A stretch of DNA of 64,000 nucleotides from Hemerocallis citrina (GCA_017893485.1 CM030360.1:8278095-8342094), one strand, 5' to 3'. Shown: positions 21,419-32,264, counted from the stretch's first letter. A program made the numbers and translations. The notes: a model not told the origin generated them from the letters alone.

Positions 21419-23209
21419 CGCGTTGCTCGGGACGCTTGTTAGCCCCCCGAGGCGGAGGAAAGGAGAGATCGGTTCGGTCCTTTGCTCTTACAAATTTGGC
21501 CAGCTGTCCCCTCTGGATGAGGGCCTCTATATCGTTCTTCAACACTCGACAATCGTTGGTGTCATGGCCAAGATCCCGGTGGTAATGACACCACTTCTCT
21601 TTGTTCCTCTTCTTGGGAGGGGTGTTCATCCTCGGAGCAGGAGGAATGACCCCTTCCTTCTCCACTTCCATAAGAATGGTAGAAATATTGGCGTTGAGAG
21701 GAGTAAATTTCTCGAACCTGGGGGGAGGGCGGTGCTGACCGCCATTGTCTTTCTGAATTTTCTTGGCCCCTTCTTCTTCGGTTGCCTTTCTTTTTGGCCC
21801 GGAGGTAGACCCTCCAAAGCCCGGGAGATATTTGGCTTCTTCGGCCCGAATGTACTTCTCGCTCCTGAGAAGGAGGTCGGCAAAATTATGCGGGGGCTTC
21901 TTGGCAAGGGAGGAGCGGAGGTTAGAGTTGAGTACATTCGATTGGAAGGCGGCCGCCACAATGGACTGGTCGAAGGAGGCGAAGGATCTTACCTCTGCCG
22001 TGAACCTCCTCACATAGTCTGTCAACTTCTCTCCCTTCTCCTGACGGAGCTGGAGTAACGAGATGCTGGTTTTCTCCGTGCGTCTGCTACTAACAAAATG
22101 GGTGATGAAGAGGGTTTCAAACTGTTCGAAGGAGAATATGGAAGACGGGGCGAGGCGGGAGTGCCATTCCCGAGCCGAACCCTTAAGAGTGGCGGGGAAG
22201 GTCTTGCACAGCAAGGCATCGGGAGCTTGGTGGATTAGCATGAGGGTCTTAAAACTTTCGATGTGGTCCACGGGGTCCGACTCCCCCGAGTAAGTTTCGA
22301 ACTGCAGGGGTTTGAAACCACTTAGGATAGGAGCCTCCATGATAGTCCGGGAGAAGGGAGGTCTGCTCTGGCGGATGGTCCTTCCTCTTAACTCTTCATC
22401 CTTGTCTATTCGGCCGATGCGCCTCTCCATCTCGTGGAGACGGCGATAGAGAGCATCGTCCCTCCGACGGTAGTCAAACGAGCCTCTGGACTCGTCTTCA
22501 TAGGAAGGGGGAGCGGGGACTACGACGACGGTAGCTCTGGGAGCGGTGAGGGCTAGGCATGTGTTGTTGGTTGCTAGGAGCCGGAGGAGGAGTTATGGAC
22601 CGATGGCGAGGACTTTGGACCCGTGAAGGGGTAGGAGCCCTCTAAGCATTGTTGTTGTTGGGTCGGAGGTTGAGGGCTTGCAACACCGTTGCTTGGAATT
22701 GCTGGAACTCGGCACGAGTGATGGATGCCTCATTGTTCCTAGGATGTTGCCGACCGGCAGGGGAATGAGGTCTTCTCCTATGGTGCTCGGGGGACTCTTT
22801 CCTCCCTCTTCTGGCAGGGGAACTTCTGTAGTCTCGGCGATGAGGAGATCGCTCATTCGGATGTTGTTGGCGGGAGGCTCCCTCTCGGGCCCGCTTTTCA
22901 TCCAAACGGCCGCGAAGATCCTCATCCTTCTGCCGATTGAGAATGGTATTGCGAAGGTCGGAAACTCAGGGATTGTGGGAGGCCATAGAATCCGTAGAGG
23001 CATTATGGAGAGGTTGCTTCTGAGGATTGGGACGCGAAGTCCCCACACCGGCATTCTGAGGAGGAAGTTGGTTCTGCTAGAGAGGGTCTTCAGCTTGAGG
23101 AGGAAGTTGCCCCTTGTTGCTGAACTGGTTGGAGGGGTGCCTCCTGTTGCTGTTCGACGAGGTTGGGTCCACGGTTGGACCCTCTAGATCTTACTTTCCT
23201 GGGAGGCAT
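21252..23209 (-). pseudogene. Tat gag (frame-damaged)
   Basis: A minus-strand ATG at 23209 (MPPRKVRSRGSNRG) begins a Gln/Ser/Arg-rich leader, which meets a TAG near 22642. The longest open part (22430-21252) holds the Retrotrans_gag-type core (ETYSGESDPVDHIESFK, SAREWHSRL, SISLLQLRQEKGEKLTDYV) and a single zinc-binding motif WCHYHRDLGHDTNDC. This CX2CX4HX4C variant, with H at the second cysteine position, is usual for Tat gag. It ends in a different frame from the protease, so a small indel separates gag from pol. Gag would form the particle. Confidence 0.85.
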
Positions 23210-23261
23210 GGCTGGAGAAGATCTGACCAACGGGAAGAGGGAAGGTTGCTATTTGTGATGT

Positions 23262-23281
23262 TTTCCCACAGATGGAGCCAA
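23262..23281 (-). promoter_or_regulatory. Primer binding site of the Tat element
   Basis: The minus strand reads TGGCTCCATCTGTGGGAAAA two bases after the LTR terminus GGTAACA. The TGGCGCC-type start with a CTGTGGG continuation is common for Tat elements. Here TGGCTCC carries a change. This site sets the LTR boundary at 23284. Confidence 0.7.
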
Positions 23282-23283
23282 TC

Positions 23284-23901
23284 TGTTACCGCTAAATCTG
23301 GTGTGGGGGTAAACAGACAGTATTTGTGGATTCTTGGAAAACTTAAATAGCAAACCTGAACCTGTTCCGCCGGAGTTTGACCGCTGACTCCCGCCGCTCA
23401 CCTGCAAAAAAGTGCGAGACACCGGGGTTGATCCCGGCGACGCACCCTCCGACGCTCAAGTCAGTAATCAGAATGATTAAGAGATAGTGTAAATTGGCAA
23501 AAGATTGATTACCTCTTAACGGTGGTAGATGAGGGGTATTTATAGTCGCCTTAGGGATCAGATTAGGAAATGCAATCCCCGTGATCTGATAAGGAATGTA
23601 ATCCCCGTAATCAGATTAGGAATGTAATCCCTAATTCCCAGTGAAAAGATAGATGTGAATCAGGGTCGTTGATTAGTATTAATCAGAAACCCTAATTCTA
23701 TCTTGCTGGACTGGGTTCATCTCGGGTTGAAACCCGTACCCAGTTGAGGTGGATCCGTTCGTGGGTTATTGGATCTTTGAGGAGGAGATCCAGTACCCAT
23801 TTCAGACCTGTTTGCAGGTGAAATTACCATTTTACCCCCGAGCTTTAAGATTCGTGCCTGATTTGGACGGTTCCGATTTAACCCCATTTTTAGCCATATC
23901 A
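23284..23901 (-). mobile_element. 5' LTR of the Tat element (618 bp)
   Basis: On the minus strand it starts TGATATGGCTAAAAATGGGG (plus 23901) and ends TTTAGCGGTAACA (plus 23284), with the PBS next to it. Plus-strand landmarks include three near-identical TCAGATTAGGAAT...CCCCGTAATC stretches at 23560-23640 and GGTATTTATAGTCGCC near 23538, whose minus-strand reading CTATAAATACC is a good TATA box. Confidence 0.85.
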
Positions 23902-24640
23902 ATAACGTACATATTTTACATGAAATGTCTCGTGGCAAAAAGAAATTCGAAAAAACTCTAAGGAAGAAGTGGCAGTGATTTTATTCTGAATTGCATGTTG
24001 TCTGAGAGAATATAAATGTTGAATGAGAGAATTAAAAAGGAATAGAACCCCCAAAAAAAAAGTTCAAAACATACAAGTAAACTAATTAACATTGAGTTTA
24101 TATACATTAAGAGAAAATATTGAGCTGACATGATTGAAGTATATCTATAATGCTATTTTGAATACTTTCATTGATACATTTTAATTTTATCAAATGCCTC
24201 TTATATTTTTTTTCTTTTTGAAGACAACCCTAATATTCCTTTCATTAGCAGATACAAAATTTATAAGAAAAGGAAAAGAAGCAAACAAAGCAAAGATGTA
24301 TATACACTTGAAGATTACATTATCACAAAGAAGTAAATATTATATATTAGATAACACGGTCAGAATGAAGTGATGATGAATATATGCATATGAGAATACT
24401 AGTTAATTGGAAGCTTAAAATGTAGAATAATCATATGTATTTGAAGATTTTGTTAGAAATTTATTATAAATAGGTAAATATGATATATCATAGAACATTG
24501 AAAAGAAATCATAAAATAACATGCATGAGATAAGTGAAAAATAATATTAAATATTAAATTTATAAAATGATAAATGACATGTACGACTGTGTGAAAAATA
24601 ATTAGTTTAAAAAATAACAAAAAGATTGAAAAATTAATTA
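23902..24640. other. AT-rich DNA without recognisable genes
   Basis: This stretch has no coding signal. It lies immediately outside the Tat 5' LTR and might be the old target sequence. The matching flank is not available because the other end of the element is lost. Confidence 0.5.
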
Positions 24641-24716
24641 GCCCATGAGGTTTCGAACCTGTGACCTTCATGTTATTAACACAACACTTTAACCAAATGA
24701 CTTGATAGGTCAATTA
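24641..24716 (-). repeat. tRNA-like segment (SINE or MITE head)
   Basis: On the minus strand a TGGTTAAAG stretch (A-box-like) lies about 35 bp before CAGGTTCGAAACC, which matches a pol III B box. The intervening part does not fold into a normal anticodon arm, so this is not a usable tRNA gene. Such tRNA-like pieces occur in plant SINEs and in some MITEs. Confidence 0.35.
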
Positions 24717-25249
24717 TTGTTAAAAAATTTAGATAATACAATATAATCGTATCTGGAAAACAATTATATTTTTTTAAACATTGTAAATACTTTAAAAATA
24801 TGGGGCTCTATAAAATTGGAGGCCCAAAGTAGTTGCTTGTGCTGCTTGGGCCCAGATCCGCCCATGGATCTAAGCAACCTGATTTGAGTCCAAATATTTA
24901 GTTGGTTAGCTTTATAGAGCTGACCATGAATTTATGTAAACTTCAACTTGCGTAAAAGAAAGCAACAGAAGGTCCATGTTTTATTCAAAAATAAACTGCA
25001 GAATCAAGAATATTCTACAAGATCATTTAAAAAAAAAAATCCTTGTTGTAAACTACATAGCTTAAAAATTAATAAAATAAAATTACAATATAGGTTTACT
25101 CAGTAAACCTATATTGGTTTACTCAGTTGACATTTCTTAAAATTTGCATAAATATACAGTAATTTAGCTGCATGTTAATAAGCAGGAGAATAAGAGAAAT
25201 TTATTATAGATCTATATTTGTGCAGTCAAGATTACAGCTAAATGTAGAT
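24717..25249. other. AT-rich stretch with a MITE-like end, no gene
   Basis: The part at 24799-24866 (GGGGCTCTATAAAATTGGAG through GCCCAGATCCGCCCATGG) resembles the GGGCGGATCTGGGCCC-type ends of common plant non-autonomous DNA transposons, but no partner end is found. The remainder up to 25249 has no recognisable signal. Confidence 0.4.
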
Positions 25250-26690
25250 TTAGACTTAGTCCATCCAGAATTTGATAACTTCCCAAACCCTTTTCATGAT
25301 TATACAGACTTGGATATTACTTTATTCTAGTTCTTACAAATTTGCTCTATAGAAGCATTTAGCAAAATTATTGATTGTATATACGATAGACATTTTTTAT
25401 ATCAGTTAGCAAATCAGTTTAATCCCGCTAAAGAAAGATATGAGGGAATAGTTAGAATACAATTAACTAATACAAGAATAGATCATCTTCTTAAATTATC
25501 TTCACTATATTTGCATACTGACCTTATGAATATTTTTGATGTACAGATGACTAGACCTCCACCGCAACCAGGGTTACCTGGAACTAATACCTTTGCTTCC
25601 CAGTCAGAACTTTTTACAAAGACTGAGACAAGAATGTCTTAGATTCGGTAACCAAGAAATAATAGTTTTTCCTAATAGTAACATATCTTTTAAGACCTTT
25701 TCCCATAATTCGGTTAGTGAAGAACAGAACGTATCTTGGACAATCTTTCGGTTTACAAAGAACAGAAGTATCTTTTAGCTGCTATGAACTCTCTTTCAGA
25801 ACTTTTTAATCAAAATCAAAATAATTATAAGTTTTATGTAGTGTTAAAAGGTAAGATACCAAGACTCTTTCACACCTAGATAGAAGTTTTGGACAATATT
25901 AAGGATTTTAGGGATTCATTATATCAAGGATTTAATACTTCATCAGAAGCACTAGATAGAGCTAAAAAGCACTTAGTAATAAATTATTTTGTTTCTCCTT
26001 CATTAAGAAGTGTTTATAATGCTCATTTAGAGTATTCACTAGCCAAAGATGAACGAGGAAAGTTGTATTTTGCGATCATTGTTAAGGACTAGAACTTGTA
26101 AGAAATTAAACAAGAACATTAATAGCTTGATTCATGAGAAGCAGATCTTGCACCATAAGATTTCAAATTTACAAAAAAAATTATTTCAGACCAGATTTCC
26201 ACCAAAGACTGTACCCTCAGTCTTAAATATAAAGGGTGAGAGTGATGAGCATTCCCATCTGAATGCTACAAAAGACATCATTGGGTCCAAAATTCTAATG
26301 GCTAGTTCGGAGCAGACAGCTGCCGGTAAAGACTCATCAAATCCGTCGATGATTGTGGATTTGCCAAAAAGCCAAGACAAGGGAAAAACCCTAGAAGAAG
26401 AAGAGGTCGTAAGAACAAATGATTATACTCAGCCAAAAATATATGACTATGCTCAGATTATGCACATACTCCAACAAATGGAAGAACTACAGAATATGCC
26501 ATCATGCTCTAAGACAAATAAAAAATCAGCAAAGAAAAAGAAGGAATCTTTAAGAACACTAACATGTGTCCTATGCTCTAAAGAACACATTATCAAAAGA
26601 AAGACATTAATGACCAAGAATAAAGAAGAAAAAGATATTCGAGAAGATACAGACATAATGCAAGTCCGATGAAGACATCAATGAAGATAA
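25250..26690 (+). pseudogene. EPRV transactivator/viroplasmin-type ORF (broken), forward copy
   Basis: The segment is collinear with the inverted copy at 57145-55700 from DLVHPEFDNFPNPF onward. Around 25825-25975 it encodes a viroplasmin/RNase H1-N-like domain: a KFYVVLKG strand, a FHT-x-IEVLD stretch and the FNTSSEALD helix, with a stop inside the usual HTW position. Upstream are RIQLTNTRIDHLLK and FDVQMTRPPPQPG segments. The longest open piece (26049-26672) is Lys/Glu-rich and ends at 26672. In caulimoviruses the ORF VI product makes inclusion bodies and helps reinitiate translation. Several stops and frame changes are present. The pairwise match with the other copy starts at 25250, so the N-terminal part seen there is missing here. 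Confidence 0.75.
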
Positions 26691-27342
26691 CGAACTAGAT
26701 TCTCCATTATCACTAGATTCGATATCCCTTCACAACTTGGACACGTCAAAAGAAAGAAAAAGTAACTCACCATAGCCAGAAGACATGTTAAAAGAAGAGA
26801 AGACCCTGGAAATAGCTATCAGACGACACGTCAAAAGAAGACTATGATTAGAGAACCCTCTCGAAAAGAAAAGATTCCCCTCAGAGCTTTCGACACATCT
26901 AAAGCTTTCTGAAGACTCCAGAGACTCTCCTTTACCTTTAAATAGCCAAGACTTCTAACACTAGAAAATCAATCACTCATAACATCGAACTCAACAGCCA
27001 TCTCCTCTCACAACCCTCTTACATGTACTCTCTCTCCCTTGTAAAAATCGTTGTATGATAAAGAAGAAAGGAACAAGCTCCTGCTAAGCTTGGACTCCTC
27101 CTCTATAAGTTTTCTTTTTATCTAGGGGATTCCCGAAAGGCAAAACCCTAGCTATGTAAGTTATATATCCCACTTATGTATATTACTTAATTAAGAATGT
27201 TTTCCTTCTGTTTTTATCTTTGAGGTTTTTCATGTATAGAAATTTATCTGATTTCTAAGCTCTTTCATTTATGTGTATCATAATAGCATATTTAGGCCTT
27301 AAGAATTTCTTAATAACCTCGAGTGACCCTATAGGCAAAAAG
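26691..27342 (+). promoter_or_regulatory. EPRV intergenic region with probable pregenomic promoter
   Basis: Two GACACGTCAAAAGAA motifs (about 26740 and 26825) contain ACGTCA, the as-1/TGACG core known from the CaMV 35S enhancer. A TATA-like TTTAAATAG lies at 26937-26945, followed by a CT-rich leader (CCATCTCCTCTCACAACC). The same order occurs in the inverted copy (55690-55040). The final five bases AAAAG (27338-27342) are the target duplicated by the copia insertion. The promoter role is inferred. Confidence 0.55.
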
Positions 27343-27850
27343 TGTAGGATAATGGCTCGATTCTGGTATTTGGTATCTGCAGTGTTCGAAAGTTTCAGAG
27401 CTTCAGTCGACTGGGTTGGAGGATCAGGCGACTGTCCAGAGAGGAGTTTCAAAGACTAAAGATACAGCAGCAGCAGTCGACTGATGAGTCGACTGTCCCG
27501 AAGGAACCAGGCGACTGGTAATTGGACCAGTCGACTGTCGGCGGGTTTTGGATCCAGAATAGGCCCAATTCGAAAGGCCCAATAGTTTCCTTATAAATAT
27601 ACCCGTTAGGATTTTGTAAATAGTAACACCTAATTCGGATTTTGTAGCCGTCATCTCTTGTAAATGCTTTGTTTGCCCATTGAAGAACATAGTAAAGAAA
27701 CCCCAACCGCCCCGTGGATGTAGGCATCGTTTTGCCGAACCACGTAAATCTTGTGTTCTTGTGTTGCTTGCTTTTCTGTGTTTTCTCGCTGGTTCTCTCT
27801 TTGTTTCCGCGTTGGTTTGATTGTTGGTTTGATTTGTATTCCGCACAACA
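27343..27850 (+). repeat. 5' LTR of the copia element
   Basis: It starts TGTAGGATAATGG and ends CCGCACAACA. The U3 part carries six CAGTCGACTG-type decamers (three exact, three with one change) between about 27403 and 27540. A TATA box TATAAATA lies at 27592-27599. R and U5 follow, with TTGTAAATAG and the CTTGTGTTCTTGTG stretch. Confidence 0.95.
27592..27599 (+). promoter_or_regulatory. TATA box of the copia LTR
   Basis: TATAAATA lies in CCTTATAAATATACC, 250 bp into the LTR and 295 bp before the gag start codon. The same motif is at 32514-32521 in the 3' LTR. Transcription would start about 25-35 bp downstream. Confidence 0.75.
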
Positions 27851-27852
27851 AG

Positions 27853-27864
27853 TGGTATCAGAGC
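27853..27864 (+). promoter_or_regulatory. Primer binding site of the copia element (tRNA-Met)
   Basis: TGGTATCAGAGC lies two bases after the LTR end and is followed by TGTTGG. It is complementary to the 3' end of initiator tRNA-Met, which primes minus-strand synthesis. Confidence 0.95.
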
Positions 27865-27886
27865 TGTTGGTTCGACCTAGAGGGAG

Positions 27887-30800
27887 ATGGCGGGTGATGC
27901 AGATGCAACCAAGGATGTTGTGGGATCAAGTTCGTCAAGAACAACGATTCACAATACAAAATTTGAAGTTGAAAATTTTGATGAGACAAACAATTTCGGG
28001 ATGTGGCAATGTGAGGTGTTGGATGTTCTTGTTCAACAAGAACAAGATGTTGCTTTGGAGGTAGAAAAACCTAAGGATATGTCCGAAGCAGATTGGAAGA
28101 AGTTGAATCGAGTTGCGTGTGGGACTATTCGGCTCTTTATTGAGAAGGCTCAGAAGTATGATTTGATGAGGGATACCATTGCTGCGGTGTTGTGGAAGAA
28201 GCTCGAAGACAAATACATGAGGAAAAGTTTGGAGAATCGGCTGTATTTGAAGAAGAGACTTTTTCGCTTCACCTATACGGAAGGTATGTCTATGAATGCT
28301 CATGTTGAATCATTTAATAAATTGTTGGCTGATTTGTTAAATTTGGATGAGCAAATTAAGGATGAAGATAAAGCCCTAATTCTGTTGAATTCATTACCTG
28401 AAAGTTATGATCATTTAGCAACTACTTTATTATATGGAAAGGATACTGTGAAATATGAAGATGTTGCAAATGCTCTGTTGAATGATGAAACTAGGAGAAG
28501 GGATAAAATGGTTGATAGAGAAACTTCTGAAGCTTTGATTGTAAGGGGCAGGACTGAGACCAGATCTGAGTCCAAATCTGGGAAAAAGGGAAACAAATCT
28601 CGTTCCAAATCGAGAGGAGTTTCGAAGGACAGGAAAATACCGACCAAAGATGAATGTGCTTTCTGTCATGAGAGGGGGCATTGGAAAAAGGATTGTCCAA
28701 AGCTACGAAATAAGGGAAATTCGACTGCAAATGTGACTGTTGATAATTTAGAAAGTGGCGAGGATTTTTCTTTTGCACTTGTTTCTAGTCCCTCACTTTA
28801 TCAAGACGTATGGTTTCTTGATACAGCAGCCTCCTATCATATGTCTTGGAAAAAGGAGTGGTTTACTTCTTTGGAGTATATGGATGGTGGTGTAGTTTTG
28901 ATGGGAAATGATGCACCTTGTAAGAAGGTAGGAATCGGGAAAATTGAATTGCTAATGCACGATGGTCTTATTAGGGAGCTTTCAGATGTATGGTATGTTC
29001 CAGATTTGAAAAAGAATCTGATTTCACTAGGTGCTTTGGAGGCCAGTGGATTGAAATTTGCTAGTGAAGGTGGCATTCTGAAGGTGACTAGCGGATCACT
29101 CGTGGTGATGAAAGGGCAAAGGAAAAGGAACTTGTTTTTCTTGCAGGGAAAAACATATTTGGGTGAGGCTGCCAGTGTAACTGAAAGGCCTAAACAGGTT
29201 GTTCCCGACTCTACTAAGTTGTGGCATATGCGACTCGGGCATGTAGGAGAAAAGGCCTTGCAGGGGCTTGTGAAGCAAGGGTTGCTTAAAGATGCTAAAG
29301 GGTGCAAGTTGGAATTTTGTGAACATTGTGTTTTGGGTAAGCAAACTAGGGTGAAATTTGGTACAGCTGTACATCAGATAAAAGGTATCCTCGATTATGT
29401 GCACACAGATGTTTGGGGCCCTACTCAGACACCTTCTATGAGTGGAAGACACTGGTTTGTTACTTTTGTTGATGATTACTCCAGACGAGTTTGGGTATAT
29501 ACCATGAAGCACAAAGATGAAGTTTTGACATTGTTCACAAGTTGGAAGAAGAAAGTTGAAAATCAGACTGGTAGGAAGATTAAGGTTCTGAGGTCAGATA
29601 ATGGAGGGGAATACAAGAACGATCCGTTTCTGAAGTTGTGTGAAGATGAAGGGATCCAGAGGCACTTCACAGTTAGGAAGACTCCACAGCAAAATGGGGT
29701 TGCAGAAAGGATGAACAGAACCTTACTTGAGAAGGTGAGATGTATGTTAGCACAGTCTGGGTTGAAGAAGACATTTTGGGCAGAAGCTGTTGTATATGCA
29801 AGCCACATTGTCAACCGTTTACCATCAGCAGCACTTGAAGGCAAAACGCCTATTGAGGTATGGAGTGGTAAACCTGCATCTGATTATAGTTTTTTGCATA
29901 TATTTGGTTGTCCTGCTTATTTTCATGTAACTGAAACTAAACTTGATGCAAGAGCCAAAAAGGCTATATTTGTTGGTTTTAGTACTGGTGTCAAAGGTTA
30001 CAGGTTGTGGTGTCCAGAACAGAAGAAGTTAGTAATCAGCAGGGACGTGACTTTTGATGAGACCAGCATGATTAGCTCGGGACAGTCGACTGGTGGTATG
30101 GGACAGTCGACTGGTGAGCAGCAGAAGAGTGGGACAGTTCTCCAACAGGTAAGTAGCAGAAGCTCGGGACAGTCGACTGGTGTACAGGAGCAGTCGACTG
30201 GTGGTCCTGAACAGCAGAAGAGTGGGAGCTCGGGACAGTCGACTGTTGGCGATAACCAGTCGACTGGTAGGAGAGTTCTCCAACAGGTGGAGTTAGAAAA
30301 GTGTTCAGTTGAAAATCCTGTTCCTGTCCAAGATGAAGATGATGTGGTTGATACTGAGAATGATGAAGAAGTTCCTATCCAGCAGGAAGAATCAATTGCA
30401 GTAAGAAGGCAAAGAAGAGATATCAAACGACCGTCTCGTTTTACAGACACAGTTGCATTTGCTCTTCCCATTGTGGATGATGAAGTTCCCTCCAACTTCA
30501 AAGAAGCCACTAGAAGTTCAGAAAATGCAGATTGGAAAGTTGCTATGGATGAAGAGATGAACTCTCTTCATAAGAATAAGACTTGGGATCTAGTGCAACT
30601 ACCAAAGGGGAAGAAAGCAATTGGTTGCAAGTGGGTGTATACGAAGAAAGAAGGTCCAAAAGGCAGTGTTCGGTTCAAGGCTAGACTAGTTGCAAAGGGG
30701 TATGCTCAACAGGAAGGTATTGACTATAATGAAGTGTTCTCTCCAGTTGTGAAGCATCCTTCTATTCGGATTTTGTTAGCTTTGGTAGCACAGTTTGATC

Positions 30801-32053
30801 TTGAATTGACACAGATGGATGTGAAGACTGCGTTCTTACATGGGGATCTAGATGAAGAAATTTATATGTCGCAGCCAGATGGGTTCAAAATTGCTGGTAA
30901 GGAAAGTTGTGTTTGCAGGTTGAAGAAGTCTCTCTATGGGTTGAAGCAATCTCCAAGGCAGTGGTATTTGAGGTTTGATCAGTTTATGAAGGGGCAGAGA
31001 TATTCCAGGAGTGAGTTTGATCATTGTGTCTACTTCAGGAAATTGCAGGATGGTTCTTTCATATATCTGTTATTATATGTGGATGACATGTTGATTGCCT
31101 CTAAAAATGCTAAGGAGATTCAAAATTTGAAGAATCAGTTGAGTTCTGAATTCGAGATGAAGGATCTTGGTGAAGCTAAGAAGATACTTGGGATGGAGAT
31201 AGCTAGAGACAGAGCAAAGGGCATAGTGAGTTTGACACAGAAGCAATATCTTTTGAAGGTGCTGAAACGGTTCGGTATAGATGAGAAAACTAAACCAGTT
31301 AGCACACCCTTAGCCAGTCATTTCAGAATTAGTGCTTCTCAGTCTCCAAGTACAGATGAAGAGAGACAGTATATGGCGAATGTACCTTACACTAGTGTGG
31401 TTGGCAGTTTGATGTATGCCATGGTTTGTACTCGACCAGACATCTCTCAGGCGGTGAGTATGGTTAGTCGATATATGCATGATCCAGGCAAAGAGCATTG
31501 GCAAGCGGCAAAATGGATTTTGAGGTACATAAGTGGCACCACAGATGTGGGTTTGAAATTTGAAAGGGATGACAATATTAGTAGGTTATTGGTTGGATAT
31601 GTTGATTCTGACTATGCAGGTGATCTAGATAAGAGGCGGTCTACTACAGGCTATTTGTTTACTATGGCTAGGGCACCTATAAGTTGGAGGTCAAATTTGC
31701 AGTCCACTGTAGCGTTGTCTACTACTGAGGCTGAATACATGGCAGTTGCTGAGGCCATGAAGGAAGCCATTTGGATACATGGACTTTTGAAGAGCTTGGG
31801 GATTCATCAGGAGAAGGTGGAGGTACACTGTGACAGTCAGAGTGCTATTCATTTAGCGAAGAACCAAGTTCATCATGCGAGGACCAAACATATTGATGTC
31901 CGTTATCATTTTGTGCGTGATTTGATAAAGGATGGTGATATTCATTTGGTGAAGATTGGAACAGCTGATAATCCTGCTGATATGATGACCAAAGTTGTTG
32001 GGGCAGCCAAGTTCAAGCATTGCATGAACATGGCTAATATTTTGCATGTTTGA
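27887..32053 (+). CDS. Copia gag-pol polyprotein, intact (1388 aa)
   Basis: Domains in order: a UBN2-type gag from the start codon (EVENFDETNNFGMWQ near residue 26, then LENRLYLKKRLF), a CCHC knuckle CAFCHERGHWKKDC (about 258-271), and protease WFLDTAASYHM (about 307; DTAA replaces the commoner D[ST]GA, as I recall for Tnt1). GAG-pre-integrase follows with LWHMRLGH and CEHC, then integrase with DVWGP, LRSDNGGEY and QQNGVAERMNR (the D, D, E triad). After a Ser/Gly/Gln linker with six QST motifs comes RT (WDLVQLPKGKKAIGCKWVY, KTAFLHGDL, LLYVDDML), then RNase H (YVDSDYAGD, STTEAEYMA, TKHIDVRYHF). Integrase before RT is the copia order. The ATG at 27887 is the first after the PBS, in the context GAGATGGCG. 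No stop or frameshift is seen. It supplies all functions for particle formation, reverse transcription and integration. Confidence 0.95.
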   Translation: MAGDADATKDVVGSSSSRTTIHNTKFEVENFDETNNFGMWQCEVLDVLVQQEQDVALEVEKPKDMSEADWKKLNRVACGTIRLFIEKAQKYDLMRDTIAAVLWKKLEDKYMRKSLENRLYLKKRLFRFTYTEGMSMNAHVESFNKLLADLLNLDEQIKDEDKALILLNSLPESYDHLATTLLYGKDTVKYEDVANALLNDETRRRDKMVDRETSEALIVRGRTETRSESKSGKKGNKSRSKSRGVSKDRKIPTKDECAFCHERGHWKKDCPKLRNKGNSTANVTVDNLESGEDFSFALVSSPSLYQDVWFLDTAASYHMSWKKEWFTSLEYMDGGVVLMGNDAPCKKVGIGKIELLMHDGLIRELSDVWYVPDLKKNLISLGALEASGLKFASEGGILKVTSGSLVVMKGQRKRNLFFLQGKTYLGEAASVTERPKQVVPDSTKLWHMRLGHVGEKALQGLVKQGLLKDAKGCKLEFCEHCVLGKQTRVKFGTAVHQIKGILDYVHTDVWGPTQTPSMSGRHWFVTFVDDYSRRVWVYTMKHKDEVLTLFTSWKKKVENQTGRKIKVLRSDNGGEYKNDPFLKLCEDEGIQRHFTVRKTPQQNGVAERMNRTLLEKVRCMLAQSGLKKTFWAEAVVYASHIVNRLPSAALEGKTPIEVWSGKPASDYSFLHIFGCPAYFHVTETKLDARAKKAIFVGFSTGVKGYRLWCPEQKKLVISRDVTFDETSMISSGQSTGGMGQSTGEQQKSGTVLQQVSSRSSGQSTGVQEQSTGGPEQQKSGSSGQSTVGDNQSTGRRVLQQVELEKCSVENPVPVQDEDDVVDTENDEEVPIQQEESIAVRRQRRDIKRPSRFTDTVAFALPIVDDEVPSNFKEATRSSENADWKVAMDEEMNSLHKNKTWDLVQLPKGKKAIGCKWVYTKKEGPKGSVRFKARLVAKGYAQQEGIDYNEVFSPVVKHPSIRILLALVAQFDLELTQMDVKTAFLHGDLDEEIYMSQPDGFKIAGKESCVCRLKKSLYGLKQSPRQWYLRFDQFMKGQRYSRSEFDHCVYFRKLQDGSFIYLLLYVDDMLIASKNAKEIQNLKNQLSSEFEMKDLGEAKKILGMEIARDRAKGIVSLTQKQYLLKVLKRFGIDEKTKPVSTPLASHFRISASQSPSTDEERQYMANVPYTSVVGSLMYAMVCTRPDISQAVSMVSRYMHDPGKEHWQAAKWILRYISGTTDVGLKFERDDNISRLLVGYVDSDYAGDLDKRRSTTGYLFTMARAPISWRSNLQSTVALSTTEAEYMAVAEAMKEAIWIHGLLKSLGIHQEKVEVHCDSQSAIHLAKNQVHHARTKHIDVRYHFVRDLIKDGDIHLVKIGTADNPADMMTKVVGAAKFKHCMNMANILHV
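30070..30285 (+). repeat. CAGTCGACTG repeats in the polyprotein linker
   Basis: Six exact CAGTCGACTG decamers lie in this 0.2-kb stretch, mostly as GGGACAGTCGACTGGT, and encode (G)QST(G/V) units. The linker lies between integrase and RT and is rich in Ser, Gly and Gln, with two QQKSG blocks, as expected of a disordered spacer. The same decamer recurs in both LTRs. Confidence 0.95.
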
Positions 32054-32197
32054 TAATTTGGCATGGGTGTTTGGGATAGTACTTTGCTATTGGTTTGTTT
32101 AGTATGTGATATCATACTAAGGTGGAGTTTGGGTTCGTTTGTTGCATTTGGTGATGAGCAGTTGTTTTGGAGTATTTGTGGAGATTGCTTGGGCTAC

Positions 32198-32264
32198 TTG
32201 GAAGATTTCACCAAGGTGGAGATTGTTGGATACTTGACTTGGAAGATCTCGCCAAGGTGGAGAT
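32198..32264 (+). promoter_or_regulatory. Polypurine tract, present twice
   Basis: TTGGAAGATCTCGCCAAGG begins at 32239 and runs into GTGGAGAT just before the 3' LTR (TGTAGG at 32265). A copy 41 bp upstream starts at 32198 (TTGGAAGATTTCACCAAGG) and is followed by GTGGAGATTGTTGGATAC. The second copy is the working primer tract by position. The first is followed by TGTTGGA, a common copia LTR start. Confidence 0.85.

Larger units (their letters stand above)
14231..23901 (-). mobile_element. Tat-lineage Ty3/gypsy element, reverse orientation, 3' LTR missing
   Basis: On the minus strand the order is 5' LTR (23901-23284), PBS, gag, protease, RT, gypsy RNase H, a second RNase H, integrase, 3' untranslated region with tandem repeats, and an accessory frame on the opposite strand. 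Two RNase H domains and an antisense accessory ORF are known traits of the Tat group. Several stops and at least two frameshifts make it non-functional. No copy of the 618-bp LTR is found at the left end. The sequence instead abuts the gag of the long-LTR element at about 14226-14231, so the element has lost its 3' end and no target duplication can be tested. Confidence 0.85.

Noticed and set aside
24641..24713. A functional tRNA gene on the minus strand
   Set aside because: The B box is good, but the anticodon stem and acceptor stem do not pair. I see no pol III terminator in the right place.
27424..27851. Antisense frames in both copia LTRs (about 140 codons)
   Set aside because: They appear in both LTRs because the LTRs are nearly identical. 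There is no domain, and they overlap the promoter region.
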